Shown here piece by piece: positions 43,039 to 54,633 of a stretch of DNA of 64,000 nucleotides. The notes under the pieces are model-generated. The model did not search any database and was not told the DNA's origin. It saw only the letters and a list, made by a program, of their open reading frames with translations. The stretch's first letter is position 1, and each line of letters starts with the position of its first letter. The stretch lies in NCBI RefSeq assembly GCF_030651995.1, contig NZ_JAUSBN010000030.1, positions 17,841 through 81,840 of the forward strand. Reading direction: 5' to 3'. Source of the stretch: Reyranella sp. Lineage in GTDB: Bacteria > Pseudomonadota > Alphaproteobacteria > Reyranellales > Reyranellaceae. The position numbers and the translations under genes are program-made.

Positions 43039-43497
43039 ATGGCTAAATATGCAAAACTCCGACAGCTCGGGCACGAGACGCCCGTCCCCGCCTCCCCCGC
43101 CGAGGCTCTCCTCGAGACGGTGCCCAACCCGCACCCGGGTACGCTCTATCTTGCACGCTTCACGCAGCCGGAATTCACCTCGCTTTGCCCGGTGACCGGC
43201 CAGCCCGATTTCGCACACCTCGTGATCGACTACGTCCCGCGCGCCAGGCTGGTCGAGAGCAAGTCGCTGAAGCTCTATCTCAACAGCTTCCGCAACGAGG
43301 CCGCCTTCCACGAGGATTGCACCGTGGGCATCGGCAAGCGGCTGGTGAAGGAGCTGGCGCCGCGCTGGCTGCGCATCGCCGGCTACTGGTATCCGCGCGG
43401 CGGCATGCCGATCGACGTGTTCTGGCAGACCGCCTCGCCGCCCAAGGGCCTGTGGCTGCCCGACACCGGCGTGGCGCCCTATCGCGGCCGGGGTTGA
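43039..43497 (+). CDS. queF: NADPH-dependent preQ0 reductase
   Basis: A 152-residue YkvM-type QueF, which reduces 7-cyano-7-deazaguanine to preQ1 in queuosine synthesis. The catalytic Cys50 lies in [16 protein letters not shown] with the partner Asp57. The QueF motif [20 protein letters not shown] (72-91) binds NADPH. The final [20 protein letters not shown] is family-typical. ATG 43039 was chosen over an earlier ATG at 43009, which has no similarity. Its stop overlaps the queG start (TGATG), so preQ1 formation and the last queuosine step are translated together. Confidence 0.95.
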   Translation: MAKYAKLRQLGHETPVPASPAEALLETVPNPHPGTLYLARFTQPEFTSLCPVTGQPDFAHLVIDYVPRARLVESKSLKLYLNSFRNEAAFHEDCTVGIGKRLVKELAPRWLRIAGYWYPRGGMPIDVFWQTASPPKGLWLPDTGVAPYRGRG

Positions 43498-44676
43498 TGG
43501 CCGGACTGCCGCCCCGCCCCAAGCGTCCGCCGAAGCCGGCAACGCCGCGCGAGCTGCGCGACGCGATTGCCGCCAAGGCGCTGGAGCTCGGCTTCGACGC
43601 CGTGGCCTTCGCACCGGCCCAGCTTTCGCCCGAGGCCCGGCAGCTGCGACGGGAACGGATGGAAGCGTTCCTGGCGCGCGGCTTCCAGGGCGACATGGGC
43701 TGGCTGGTCGACCGCGCCGAGCAGCGCATCGATCCCTCGACCCTGTGGCCCGAGGCGCGCACGGTCGTATCGGTCGCGCTCAATTACGGGCCGGCCGGTG
43801 ACCCGCGCTTCACGCTCGAGGAGCGCGAGCGCGGGGCGGTCTCGGTCTATGCCCAGGGACGCGACTATCACGACGTGATGAAGAGCCGGCTGAAGCAACT
43901 CGGCCGCTTCATCTGGGACACCTATCACCACAGTCTGAAGGTCTTCGTCGACACCGCGCCGCTGATGGAGAAGCTCGCCGCGCAGCAGGCGGGCCATGGC
44001 TGGCAGGGCAAGCACACCAACCTCGTCTCGCGCCGCTTCGGCTCGTGGCTGTTCCTGGGCGAGCTGCTCCTGTCGATCGAGTTGCCGCCCGACGAGCCCG
44101 AGACCGATCACTGTGGCCAGTGCCGCGCCTGCCTAGACTCCTGCCCGACCAATGCCTTCCCGGCGCCCTACCAGCTCGATGCGCGGCGCTGCATCTCCTA
44201 TCTCACCATCGAGCATGCCGGCCCGATCGATCGCGAGTTCCGGAGTGCGCTGGGCAACCGCATCTATGGCTGCGACGACTGCCTCGCGGCCTGCCCGTGG
44301 AACAAGTTTGCACAAAACGCACGCGAGGCCGCCTTCACGCCGCGCGCCGAACTGCAGGCGCCGCTGCTGGCCGAGCTGGCGGGCCTCGATGACGCGACCT
44401 TTCGCACGCGCTTCTCGGGCACGGCGGTGAAGCGCATCGGCCGCGACCGCTTCCTGCGCAACGTCGCCTATGCGCTGGGCAACAGCGCCGCGCCCGCCAC
44501 CGCCTTGCCCGCCGTCGAACGCCTGCTGACCGACGCCTCGCCCCTGGTGCGCGGCGCCGCCGTCTGGGCCCTGGCGCAGCTCGCCCCCGACGCGGCCGCG
44601 CGCCGCGGCCCGCCGGCGGACGAACCGGATGACGGCGTCCGCCGCGAATGGGCGCAGGCGATGATGGGCCTGGTGT

Positions 44677-44696
<20 letters not shown>
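43497..44696 (+). CDS. queG: Epoxyqueuosine reductase
   Basis: A 399-residue cobalamin-dependent iron-sulfur protein that reduces epoxyqueuosine to queuosine in tRNA. Two 4Fe-4S sites are seen: [16 protein letters not shown] and [15 protein letters not shown]. The N-terminal cobalamin-binding region contains [19 protein letters not shown] and the conserved [16 protein letters not shown]; the Asp of this motif is the proton donor in characterised enzymes. HEAT-like repeats end the protein. The start overlaps the queF stop. Its last 20 bases overlap the end of hutU, which runs in the opposite direction. Confidence 0.95.
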
Positions 44697-46334
<1,638 letters not shown>

Positions 46335-46338
<4 letters not shown>

Positions 46339-47876
46339 GGTGTCTCCTGAAGGGCGGGCAGGAAGCCGGGGCCGACGGTTGCGACGAGGGTGCCATCGGC
46401 GACGAGAGAAGTGGCCTTCTCCATGTCGGGATGGAAATGACGGTCGTCTTCGAGAGGCGGCACGTCGCGGCGAAGCAAGGTGCGCACCGCTTCGAGCGGC
46501 GGGCTGGAGGCCAGCGGCCGGTGGAAGTCGCAGCCCTGCGCCGCCGCCAGCAGCTCGATGCCGATGACGGACGAGACATTGGCCGCCATGTCGAGCAGGC
46601 GGCGCGCGCCGTGCGCGGCCATCGAGACATGGTCTTCCTGGTTGGCCGAGGTCGGAATCGAATCGACGCTGGCGGGATAGGCGCGCTGCTTGTTCTCGGA
46701 CACCAGCGCCGCCGCCGTCACCTGCGGGATCATGAAGCCCGAGTTGAGGCCCGGCCGTGGCGTCAGGAAGGCCGGCAGCCCCGACAGCGCCGGATCGACC
46801 AGCATGGCGATGCGGCGCTCGGCCAGGGAGCCGATCTCGCACAGCGCCAGCGCGATGATGTCGGCGGCGAAGGCCACCGGCTCGGCGTGGAAGTTGCCGC
46901 CGGACAGCGCCTCGTCGGGATCGGTGAAGATCAGCGGATTGTCGGTGACGCCGTTGGCTTCGGTCGCCAGCGTGGCCGCCGCCTGGCGCAGGATGTCGAG
47001 CACGGCGCCCATCACCTGGGGCTGACAGCGCAGGCAGTAGGGATCCTGCACCCTTTCGTCGCCCACCAGATGCGAGGCGCGGATCGACGAGCCCGCCATC
47101 AGGCCACGCAACGCCTCCGCCGTCGCGATCTGGCCGGCGTGGCGCCGCAGCTGATGGATGCGCGGATCGAAGGGTGCGTCCGAGCCGCGCGCGGCATCGG
47201 TCGAGAGGGCGCCGGTGACCAGCGCCGCGCCATAGAGATTTTCGGCCTCGAACAGGCCCGCCAGCGCATAGGCAGTCGAGAACTGTGTGCCGTTCAGCAG
47301 GGCGAGACCTTCCTTGGCGCCCAGCACCAGCGGCTTCAGACCGGCATCGCCCAGCGCCTGGGCGGCCGGCACGACCTCGCCGTCGACGATGAACGAGCCA
47401 ACGCCGATCATCGCCGCGCTCATATGCGCGAGCGGCGCCAGGTCGCCCGACGCGCCGACCGAGCCCTGGCAGGGCACGACGGGCGTCAGCCCTTCCGCGA
47501 GCATCGTCTCCAGCAGCCGCACCGTCGCGGGCTGCACGCCCGACGCACCCTGCGCCAGGCTGCCGAGCTTCAGCGCCATCATCAGCCGGACCACCGGCAC
47601 GGGCATCGGCTTGCCGACGCCGGCGGCGTGGCTGAGCACGATGTTGCGTTGCAGGGTCTCGAGATCGGCGGCCTCGATGCGGACGCTGGCCAGCTTTCCG
47701 AAGCCGGTGTTGATGCCATAGACGGGCTGTCCCTTGGCGAGGATCGCCGACACCGCCTGTGCCGACTTCTCGATTGCCTCGTAGGCATTGGGATCGAGGC
47801 TCACCGCGGCACCGCGATAGATGTCGCGCCAGGCCGAAAGAGGAACCGTTCCCGGTGTGATGACGACCGCCTTCAT
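46335..47876 (-). CDS. hutH: Histidine ammonia-lyase
   Basis: A 513-residue enzyme that removes ammonia from histidine to give urocanate. The Ala-Ser-Gly tripeptide that forms the MIO cofactor is at 142-144 in [31 protein letters not shown] at residues 53-67 contributes the catalytic Tyr. [20 protein letters not shown] is the conserved late block. ATG ending at 47876 overlaps the hutI stop by four bases, and the stop overlaps hutU, so all three hut genes on this strand are coupled. Confidence 0.97.
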
Positions 47877-49072
47877 TTGCCCCTCCACACCCGCGCGTGC
47901 AGCGGATTGAAGCCCATGCGGTAGACCAGCTCGGCCGGCCGCTCGATGTCCCAGATCGCGAGATCGCACCATTTGCCCGCTTCGAGCGTGCCCACACTGT
48001 CGAGACAGCCCAGTGCCCGCGCCGCCTCGCGCGTGACGCCGGCCAGGCATTCGTCGACCGTGAGCCGGAACAGCGTCGCGCCCATGTTCATCGCCAGCAG
48101 CAGCGAGGTGAGTGGCGAGGTGCCGGGGTTGCTGTCGGAGGCGAGGGCAATCCTGACGCCGTGGCGGCGCAGCAGCTCGACCGGCGGTTTGTGGGTCTCG
48201 CGCACGAAATAGAAGGCGCCGGGCAACAGCACGGCGACCGTGCCGACCGCCGCGAGCGCCCTGACGCCCGGTTCGTCGACATGCTCCAGGTGATCGGCCG
48301 AAAGCGCGCCGTACCGCGCCGCCAAGCTGGCGCCGTGCAGGTTGGAGAGCTGCTCGGCATGCAGCTTGACGCGCAGGCCCTTCGCCTTCGCCGCCTCGAA
48401 CACGCGTTCGATCTGTTGCGGCGTGAAGGCGATGCCCTCGCAGAACCCGTCCACCGCATCGGCCAGCCCGGCCTTGCCGACGGCCGGCAGCATCTCCTCG
48501 CAGACCGTGGCGATATAGGCATCCTTGTCGCCGTTCGCTTCGGGCGGCAGCGCGTGCGCACCGAGGAATGTCGTCTTGACCGAGAGCGGTCGCACCTCGC
48601 CGATGCGGCGTGCCGCCCGCAGCGACTTCAGTTCGGTGACGAGGTCGAGCCCGTAGCCCGACTTGATCTCCATCGTCGTGACGCCCTCGGCCATCAACGC
48701 ATCGACCCGTGGCAGGGCGCCGGTGACCAGCGCCTCCTCCGTCGCCGCACGGGTCGCCCGCATGGTCGACACGATGCCGCCGCCGGCGCGCGCGATCTCC
48801 TCGTAGCTGGCGCCCGCCAGACGCAGCTCGAACTCGTGCGCGCGGTTGCCGCCGTAGACGATGTGCGTATGGCAGTCGACCAGGCCCGGCGTGATCCAGC
48901 GGCCGCCGCAATCGATCGTCTCGACGGCGTCGATCGATGGCGCATCGGCCGCCGCACCGGCAAAGACGATGCGGCCGGCGCGCGCAGCGACGAGTCCACT
49001 CTCGACAATACCCAACCCCTCGCCGGTCAGGGTCGCGAGACGTGCATTCTTCCAGAGTCGGTCACATTGCAT
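47873..49072 (-). CDS. hutI: Imidazolonepropionase
   Basis: A 399-residue amidohydrolase that opens imidazolonepropionate to N-formimidoyl-glutamate. Metal ligands occur in [20 protein letters not shown], in [16 protein letters not shown] and in [39 protein letters not shown] is a family marker. ATG ending at 49072 ([20 protein letters not shown]) was chosen; an in-frame ATG eight codons upstream falls in the operator region. It is the first gene of the minus-strand hut operon, 30 bases from the start of the divergent hutF. Confidence 0.96.
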   Translation of the reverse strand: MQCDRLWKNARLATLTGEGLGIVESGLVAARAGRIVFAGAAADAPSIDAVETIDCGGRWITPGLVDCHTHIVYGGNRAHEFELRLAGASYEEIARAGGGIVSTMRATRAATEEALVTGALPRVDALMAEGVTTMEIKSGYGLDLVTELKSLRAARRIGEVRPLSVKTTFLGAHALPPEANGDKDAYIATVCEEMLPAVGKAGLADAVDGFCEGIAFTPQQIERVFEAAKAKGLRVKLHAEQLSNLHGASLAARYGALSADHLEHVDEPGVRALAAVGTVAVLLPGAFYFVRETHKPPVELLRRHGVRIALASDSNPGTSPLTSLLLAMNMGATLFRLTVDECLAGVTREAARALGCLDSVGTLEAGKWCDLAIWDIERPAELVYRMGFNPLHARVWRGK

Positions 49073-49079
49073 GCGGCCC

Positions 49080-49105
49080 TTATTATGACTATACATAATA
49101 ATATG
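49080..49105. promoter_or_regulatory. Candidate HutC operator between hutI and hutF
   Basis: The short intergenic space is very AT-rich amid GC-rich DNA. ATGACTATACAT at 49085-49096 has the partial symmetry and the central TATA-type core seen in HutC/GntR binding sites (TGTATA-like on the minus strand). It lies between the two divergent hut starts, so one bound dimer could repress both transcripts. The site overlaps the hutF start region. Confidence 0.5.
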
Positions 49106-50470
49106 TCCAGAACCGCCCTCTGGTTCCGCTCCCTGCTCCTGCCCGACGGCTGGGCCGACGGCGTGCGCCTCGTCATCGTGGATGGCCGGATTGAAGGATT
49201 GATGAAGGACGCCCCCGCCGAACCCGGGGACGAACGCCATGAGATCGGCCTGCCGGGCCTGCCCAACCTGCACAGCCACGCCTTCCAGCGCGGCATGGCG
49301 GGCCTCACCGAGCGGCGCGGCAGCACGGAGGACAGTTTCTGGACCTGGCGGGAGGCGATGTACCGCTTCGTCGACCATATGGGACCCGACGAAGTCGAGG
49401 CGATCGCCGCCCAGGCCTTCCTGGAGATGCTCGAAGGCGGCTTCACCCGCGTCGGCGAATTCCACTACGTGCATCACGATGCGAGCGGCGCGCCCTATTC
49501 GAACATCGCCGAACTGGCGACGCGCATCGCCGCCGCCGCGGGTGAAACCGGCATCGCATTGACGCTTCTCCCCGTCTTCTATCTCCATGCGGGTTTTGGC
49601 GGCCTGCCGGCCGCGCCCGCCCAGCGGCGCTTCGTCAACGACGTCGGCCGCTACGGAAAGCTGATCGAGGCGAGCCGCAGGTCCGTCTCGTCATTGTCCG
49701 GCGCCGTGGTCGGCATCGCGCCGCACAGTCTGCGCGCGGCGACGCCCGAGGAGATCGCGCAGATCCTGCCGCTGGCCGAGGGTGGACCCGTCCACATCCA
49801 TGTCGCCGAGCAGACGAAAGAGGTCGAGGACTGCCTCGCCTGGTCCGGCAAGCGGCCGGTTGGGCTTCTGCTCGATCGTCTGCCGGTCGACGAACGCTGG
49901 TGTCTCGTCCACGCCACGCACGTCAGCGAAGCCGAGATCGACGGCGTTGCGGCACGTCGTGCGGTGGTGGGCCTTTGTCCGATCACCGAGGCCAACCTCG
50001 GCGACGGTCTCTTTCCCGCGCAGTCCTTCCTGGATCGCGGCGGCCGCTTCGGGGTCGGCTCTGATTCCAACGTCCTGATCGACGCCGCGGAGGAATTGCG
50101 CCTTCTGGAATATGGTCAGCGGCTCTCGCTGCGCACACGCAACGCGCTGGCCCGGACGGCAACACCGTCGGTCGGACGCAGCCTGTTCGACACAGCCCTG
50201 GCCGGCGGCGCCCAGGCGCTTGGCGCACCCGCGACCCTTGCCGTTGGACACTCTGCCGACATCGTCAGCCTCAAGGCCGAAGACGAGGCGCTCGCCCATC
50301 GCCACCACGACCAGTGGCTCGACGCCTGGATCTTCGCCGGCGGCCGCCGGACCGTGGACTGCGTCTGGCGGGTCGGCGCCAGGCTCGTGAGCGGCGGCCG
50401 GCACATCCATCGCGAGTCGATCGGCCGGCGCTATCGGCAGGCGCTTCACCGGGTGCTGCAGTCATCGTGA
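49103..50470 (+). CDS. hutF: Formimidoylglutamate deiminase
   Basis: A 455-residue amidohydrolase that deaminates N-formimidoyl-glutamate to N-formyl-glutamate, the five-step histidine pathway variant. The metal motif [20 protein letters not shown], the block [19 protein letters not shown], the catalytic [15 protein letters not shown] and [20 protein letters not shown] are all typical. ATG 49103 ([17 protein letters not shown]) is chosen; ATG 49085 would add six residues from the operator. The pathway needs formylglutamate deformylase (HutG) next, which is not in this window. The hutC start overlaps its stop. Confidence 0.94.
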   Translation: MSRTALWFRSLLLPDGWADGVRLVIVDGRIEGLMKDAPAEPGDERHEIGLPGLPNLHSHAFQRGMAGLTERRGSTEDSFWTWREAMYRFVDHMGPDEVEAIAAQAFLEMLEGGFTRVGEFHYVHHDASGAPYSNIAELATRIAAAAGETGIALTLLPVFYLHAGFGGLPAAPAQRRFVNDVGRYGKLIEASRRSVSSLSGAVVGIAPHSLRAATPEEIAQILPLAEGGPVHIHVAEQTKEVEDCLAWSGKRPVGLLLDRLPVDERWCLVHATHVSEAEIDGVAARRAVVGLCPITEANLGDGLFPAQSFLDRGGRFGVGSDSNVLIDAAEELRLLEYGQRLSLRTRNALARTATPSVGRSLFDTALAGGAQALGAPATLAVGHSADIVSLKAEDEALAHRHHDQWLDAWIFAGGRRTVDCVWRVGARLVSGGRHIHRESIGRRYRQALHRVLQSS

Positions 50471-51186
50471 CCGCCCCGCCGGCCTCCCTGCACCAGAAGA
50501 TCCTCGGCGACCTTCAGGGAAAGATCCTGTCGGGCAAGCTGGCGCCGGGCGCCCGGATCGCCACCGAGCACGAGCTGGCCGAGGCGTACGACTGTTCGCG
50601 CATGACGGTGAGCAACGTGCTGGCCAAGCTCGCGCGCGCCGGCCTGGTCGAGCGCCGTCGCAAGGCCGGCACCTTCGTCAAGCGCCCGCAGTCACAGGCG
50701 GCGGTGCTCGAGATCCACGACATCAAGGCGGAGGTACAGGCGCTGGGCCTCGCCTATCGCTTCGAACTGGTGTCGCGAAACGCGCGGCGCAGCACCGTTG
50801 CCGATCGCGAACGACTCGACACGAAGTCGACAGGCCGCATCATCGATCTTGTCGCCCGTCATTTCGCGGGGCCGAAGGTCTTTTGCCTTGAAGAGCGATT
50901 GATCAACCTCGAAGCGGTGCCCGAGGCCGCCCGCGAAAGTTTCCAGGACTTGGCACCCGGCCGATGGCTGCTCGACAGCGTCCCCTGGACCGCGGCGGAA
51001 CACCGGATCAGCGCCAGCAACGCGTCGGGCTCGGTGGCCTCATCCCTGTCGGTCCGGTCCGGCACCGCCTGCCTGATCGTTGAACGCCGCACCTGGCGCG
51101 CCGCCCTGCCAGTGACCCACGTTCGCCTGACCTATCCCGGCGACTCGCACCAGCTCGTCGCGCGCTTCACGCCCTCCTCCGTCTGA
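50467..51186 (+). CDS. hutC: GntR-family histidine utilisation repressor
   Basis: A 239-residue GntR/HutC-type regulator. The N-terminal winged helix is SLHQKILGDLQGKILSGKLA, then TEHELAEAYDCSRMTVSNVL and AGLVERRRKAGTFVKRPQSQ. The UTRA effector domain fills the rest, with FCLEERLINLEAVPEAARES and the late WRAALPVTHVRLTYPGDSHQ. In known systems urocanate releases HutC from its operators. The start is GTG 50467, overlapping the hutF stop by three bases, so repressor and HutF are made together and should regulate the divergent hut promoters. Confidence 0.93.
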   Translation: MTAPPASLHQKILGDLQGKILSGKLAPGARIATEHELAEAYDCSRMTVSNVLAKLARAGLVERRRKAGTFVKRPQSQAAVLEIHDIKAEVQALGLAYRFELVSRNARRSTVADRERLDTKSTGRIIDLVARHFAGPKVFCLEERLINLEAVPEAARESFQDLAPGRWLLDSVPWTAAEHRISASNASGSVASSLSVRSGTACLIVERRTWRAALPVTHVRLTYPGDSHQLVARFTPSSV

Positions 51187-51198
51187 CCAGCAGCCTCC

Positions 51199-52437
51199 CT
51201 AGCGATTGGCCCGGGTGACGGCGGCATTGAGGAGCAGGTTGGCGCCCGGCACCGAGCGCGTGAGTTCGATCGCCTCGTTGACGTTGTGGCTGATGCCCTC
51301 GAAGCAGGGCGTGAAGATCATCGCCGTCGGCGCCATCGTCGCCACCGCATAGGCGTCGTGGCCGGCCTGGCTCCTCATCTCGCGATAGGGCAGGCCGAGC
51401 TCGTTCGCCGTCGTCTTCAGCAGCTCGATGCATTCCGGCGCAAACAGCTCGCTGCCCCAGCTCCAACCCTCGGCGACCTCGATCTCGACATTCGCCTTCT
51501 TCGCCGCAGCGGCGATGGCAGCGTCGACCTCGGCACGCATCGACTTGAAACGGCCTTCGTCGATATGGCGGAAGTCGATGGTGAGCTTGACCTGCTCGGC
51601 ATAGGTGCCGGCCAGGTTGGGGAAGCTCTCGATGCGCGTCGTCGTGGTACGGCCCTCGTCGACGGCATAGGCGAGGCCGATGTCGTTGACCGCGGCGATG
51701 ACATACCCGGCGCCGACCAGCGCGTTGCGCCGTTGCGCCATCGGCGTGCCGCCGGCATGCCCGGTGTCACCGTTGATCGTGAGACGCAGCGCCTGGGTCT
51801 TGTAGCCGCCGACGACGATGCCGACGTCGCAGCCCTCGCGGTCCAGCACCGGCGCCTGCTCGATGTGCAGCTCCAGATAGGAATCGAATTCGCGGCCCAC
51901 CGGGGCGGGCCCCGCATAGCCGATCTCGTCGAGCGCCTCCGCGACCGTGATGCCGGCATCGTCGGTGGTGGCCAGCACGCTCTCCAGAGGCAGGACCTTG
52001 GCGAAGGCCATCGAGCCCATCATCGGCGGGTTGAAGCGCGCGCCTTCCTCGTTGGTCCAGCAGATCACCTCGATGCCGCGCCTGGTCTGCAGGCCACGAT
52101 CGTTCAGGGTCCGCACGACTTCGAGGCCGCACAGCACGCCCAGGATGCCGTCGTAGCGGCCGCCGCAGATCTGCGTGTCGAGATGGCTGCCGATCGCGAC
52201 CGGCGGCAGCGAAGGGTCGGTGCCGGGCCGGCGCGCGAAGATGTTGCCGAGACGATCGATCTCGACCGTGCAGCCCGCCGCCTTCGCCCATTCCACGAAC
52301 AGGTCGCGCATCTGCTTGTCCTCGGCCGAGAGCGCGAGGCGGCGCAGGCCGACATCGCGGAAGCGCCCGATCTCCGCCGACCGTTCGAGGCTCTCCCACA
52401 GGCGTTCGGGATTGATCTCCAGGACGTTTGCGACCAT
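51199..52437 (-). CDS. M20-family Zn-dependent hydantoinase/carbamoylase-type amidase
   Basis: A 412-residue dinuclear zinc amidase of the N-carbamoyl-L-amino-acid hydrolase/ureidoglycolate-type group. Metal-binding and catalytic blocks are GSHLDTQICGGRYDGILGVL, VICWTNEEGARFNPPMMGS and ELHIEQAPVLDREGCDVGIV; the lid domain carries GDTGHAGGTPMAQRRNALVG and the conserved RSQAGHDAYAVATMAPTAMI. Substrates in the family include carbamoyl-amino acids, allantoate and ureidoglycine. It faces hutC tail to tail, 12 bases apart; there is no proof that it belongs to histidine metabolism. Confidence 0.9.
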   Translation of the reverse strand: MVANVLEINPERLWESLERSAEIGRFRDVGLRRLALSAEDKQMRDLFVEWAKAAGCTVEIDRLGNIFARRPGTDPSLPPVAIGSHLDTQICGGRYDGILGVLCGLEVVRTLNDRGLQTRRGIEVICWTNEEGARFNPPMMGSMAFAKVLPLESVLATTDDAGITVAEALDEIGYAGPAPVGREFDSYLELHIEQAPVLDREGCDVGIVVGGYKTQALRLTINGDTGHAGGTPMAQRRNALVGAGYVIAAVNDIGLAYAVDEGRTTTTRIESFPNLAGTYAEQVKLTIDFRHIDEGRFKSMRAEVDAAIAAAAKKANVEIEVAEGWSWGSELFAPECIELLKTTANELGLPYREMRSQAGHDAYAVATMAPTAMIFTPCFEGISHNVNEAIELTRSVPGANLLLNAAVTRANR

Positions 52438-52525
52438 GCGGCGCTCCTTTTGCGTGCGGCTTTCTGAACGGGCGGTGGCATTCTAACCAAGAAGCGTGCC
52501 AGCGACCGAGGGCGAAGAAGCGATC

Positions 52526-54100
52526 ATGGACGACGATTTCGACTACATCATCATCGGCGGCGGCTCGGCCGGCGCGACCCTCGCCGCCCGGCTGAGCGAG
52601 CATCCTGCGATACGTGTCCTGCTGCTCGAGGCCGGCCGCGATTTCCGCACCGCCGAAACACCGCACCATTTGCGCATTCCCAATCCGCTGCGCGCCATCG
52701 GCGACGACAACTACCGCTACCCGAAGCTGCTGGCGCGGCGCACCGAGCGCCAGGAACCCAAGCTGCTGTGGCGCGGCCGGGCGATCGGCGGCAGCTCGAC
52801 CATCAACGGCCAGATCGCCATACGGGGGATCCCCGAGGATTTCGAGGACTGGGCATCCATGGGGGCCGCGGGCTGGGGCTGGGAGGCCTGCCTGCCCCAT
52901 TTCCGCACGCTCGAGACCGACATGGATTTCGGCGATGCGCCCTATCACGGCAAGGACGGCCCGCTTCCGGTCTATCGCGCTCCGGTCGATCAGTGGGGAC
53001 CCGTCGATCGCGCCCTGCGGGAGGCTGCCCTCGGTCTCGGCTATCCCTGGTGCGATGACCACAATGCGCCGACCGGCAGCGGCGTCGGACCCTACGCGAT
53101 CAACAGCCGCGAGGGCCTGCGCATCTCGACCAACGACGGCTATCTCGAGCCGGCGCGCGGCCGCGCGAACCTCACGATCGTCGGCGAGGCCGTCGTCGAC
53201 ACGCTGCAGTTCGAGGGCAACCGGCCGCATGTCAGCGGCGTGCGCGTGCTGCTGGGCGGCGAGGCCCGGCAGGTGAGGGCGCGTCGCGAAGTCATCCTGT
53301 CGGCCGGCGCGATCCATTCGCCGGCCATCCTGCAAAGGTCCGGCATCGGCCCGCGCGACTGGCTCGGCACCCTGGGGATCGAGGTCGTGGCCGACCGGCC
53401 GGTCGGGAAGCACCTGCTCGATCATCCGATCCTGGGCCTCATGCTCGAGCTGCGCGACGATGCGCGCGTGAGCACCTTGATGCATCGCCACACCAACTGC
53501 TGCCTGCGCTACTCGTCGGAGCTGGCGGGCGCGGGCGTCAACGACATGATCATGATCGCCGGCAATCTGCGGCCGGAGGAGGATGGCGGCACGACGCGAG
53601 CACGCCTGGCCGTCTCCGCCTTCCAGGCCTTCAGCGAGGGCACGGTCCGCATCACCACCCGCGAGGCCGGCATCGACCCGCAGGTCGACGAACGGATGCT
53701 GTCGGATGAAAGCGACCTTGTTCGCATGCGCGATGGCGTAAGCCGGATGCGCGCTCTCTGCCTTCAGCCTGCCTTCAAGGCGATCTCGACGCGGGTCGAG
53801 TACGGCACCACCGGCCGCTCGATCGAGGAACCGTTCGAGCCCAGGGAGCTGGATGACTGGATGTTCGCCGAATGCTCCGACGCCCAGCATGCCAGCGGCA
53901 CATGCCGGATGGGCGCGGCGGATGATGCGCGGTCAGTAGTCGATCCGGAATGCCGCGTGATCGGCGTCTCAGGACTGCGCGTCATCGACGCGTCGATCAT
54001 GCCGACCGTCGTGCGTGCCAACACTCACTTCACGACGGTCATGATCGCGGAGAAGATGGCGGCCGAGCTGAAACGGTCTCTTCCGCGCGGCGACGGCTAG
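52526..54100 (+). CDS. GMC-family FAD oxidoreductase (first)
   Basis: A 524-residue GMC oxidoreductase (choline dehydrogenase/glucose oxidase group). FAD-binding fold: FDYIIIGGGSAGATLAARLS. The GMC signature 1 block is RGRAIGGSSTINGQIAIRGI, and signature 2 is EVILSAGAIHSPAILQRSGI. Near the C-terminus HASGTCRMGAADDARSVVDP and VVRANTHFTTVMIAEKMA supply the catalytic His and its partner, with THF where many relatives have NPN-type residues. It likely oxidises an alcohol using a quinone or unknown acceptor. ATG 52526 is preferred over the upstream frame. Its stop overlaps the end of the next gene on the other strand. Confidence 0.9.
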   Translation: MDDDFDYIIIGGGSAGATLAARLSEHPAIRVLLLEAGRDFRTAETPHHLRIPNPLRAIGDDNYRYPKLLARRTERQEPKLLWRGRAIGGSSTINGQIAIRGIPEDFEDWASMGAAGWGWEACLPHFRTLETDMDFGDAPYHGKDGPLPVYRAPVDQWGPVDRALREAALGLGYPWCDDHNAPTGSGVGPYAINSREGLRISTNDGYLEPARGRANLTIVGEAVVDTLQFEGNRPHVSGVRVLLGGEARQVRARREVILSAGAIHSPAILQRSGIGPRDWLGTLGIEVVADRPVGKHLLDHPILGLMLELRDDARVSTLMHRHTNCCLRYSSELAGAGVNDMIMIAGNLRPEEDGGTTRARLAVSAFQAFSEGTVRITTREAGIDPQVDERMLSDESDLVRMRDGVSRMRALCLQPAFKAISTRVEYGTTGRSIEEPFEPRELDDWMFAECSDAQHASGTCRMGAADDARSVVDPECRVIGVSGLRVIDASIMPTVVRANTHFTTVMIAEKMAAELKRSLPRGDG

Positions 54101-54507
54101 GACGGGAGCGCCTTCGACCGGGCCCGGTTGATCGCGTCGGTGCAGTTCTGGCCCCGCAGCGGCGCACGGAGCTTCCAGCACATCGTCTCGTCGTCCCTGG
54201 TGACGCCGGAGTTGCAGTAGAAGACGTCCTTCTTCCTCTGCAGCCAGACGCCGCCCGGAACCGCCGCCTTGATCTCATAGCTGTCGGCCAGCAGGTCCGA
54301 CGTCGACAGGCCGGGTTGCTCCAGATGCTGCGACGCACAAGTCGCTTCTCCCGGCATCACCGAAGACTGCGGCATCGCTGCAGATTGTTGACCGACGTAT
54401 GGCCCCGTCGACTCAGGAAATCTGGCAGTCTGTGCATAGGCAATAGCCGCAATCGACAGCACAACGGCCAGCGCACCCGAAACGATGAATTTCGTGTTCG
54501 TATTCAT
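54097..54507 (-). CDS. Small secreted cysteine-containing protein, hypothetical
   Basis: A 136-residue protein with a clear signal peptide (VSGALAVVLSIAAIAYAQTA). The mature part has four Cys (EATCASQ, VFYCNSG, MCWKLRA, QNCTDA), which could form two disulfides in the periplasm. The central IKAAVPGGVWLQRKKDVFYC reads like a short beta-hairpin. I do not recognise the family. It overlaps the GMC gene by four bases at its 3' end and has a divergent, non-coding 5' side. Confidence 0.65.
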   Translation of the reverse strand: MNTNTKFIVSGALAVVLSIAAIAYAQTARFPESTGPYVGQQSAAMPQSSVMPGEATCASQHLEQPGLSTSDLLADSYEIKAAVPGGVWLQRKKDVFYCNSGVTRDDETMCWKLRAPLRGQNCTDAINRARSKALPS

Positions 54508-54633
54508 TTGTCAGACCCCAAGCTTTCCGAACCGGCGCCCCACGCGCCGGCCGGAACTCGTTTCCCACGCCCCTTAATTGCATCATTACGGCAATCTTTC
54601 AAGTGGCATCTGCAGTGAAAGAATCCGCAGGGG

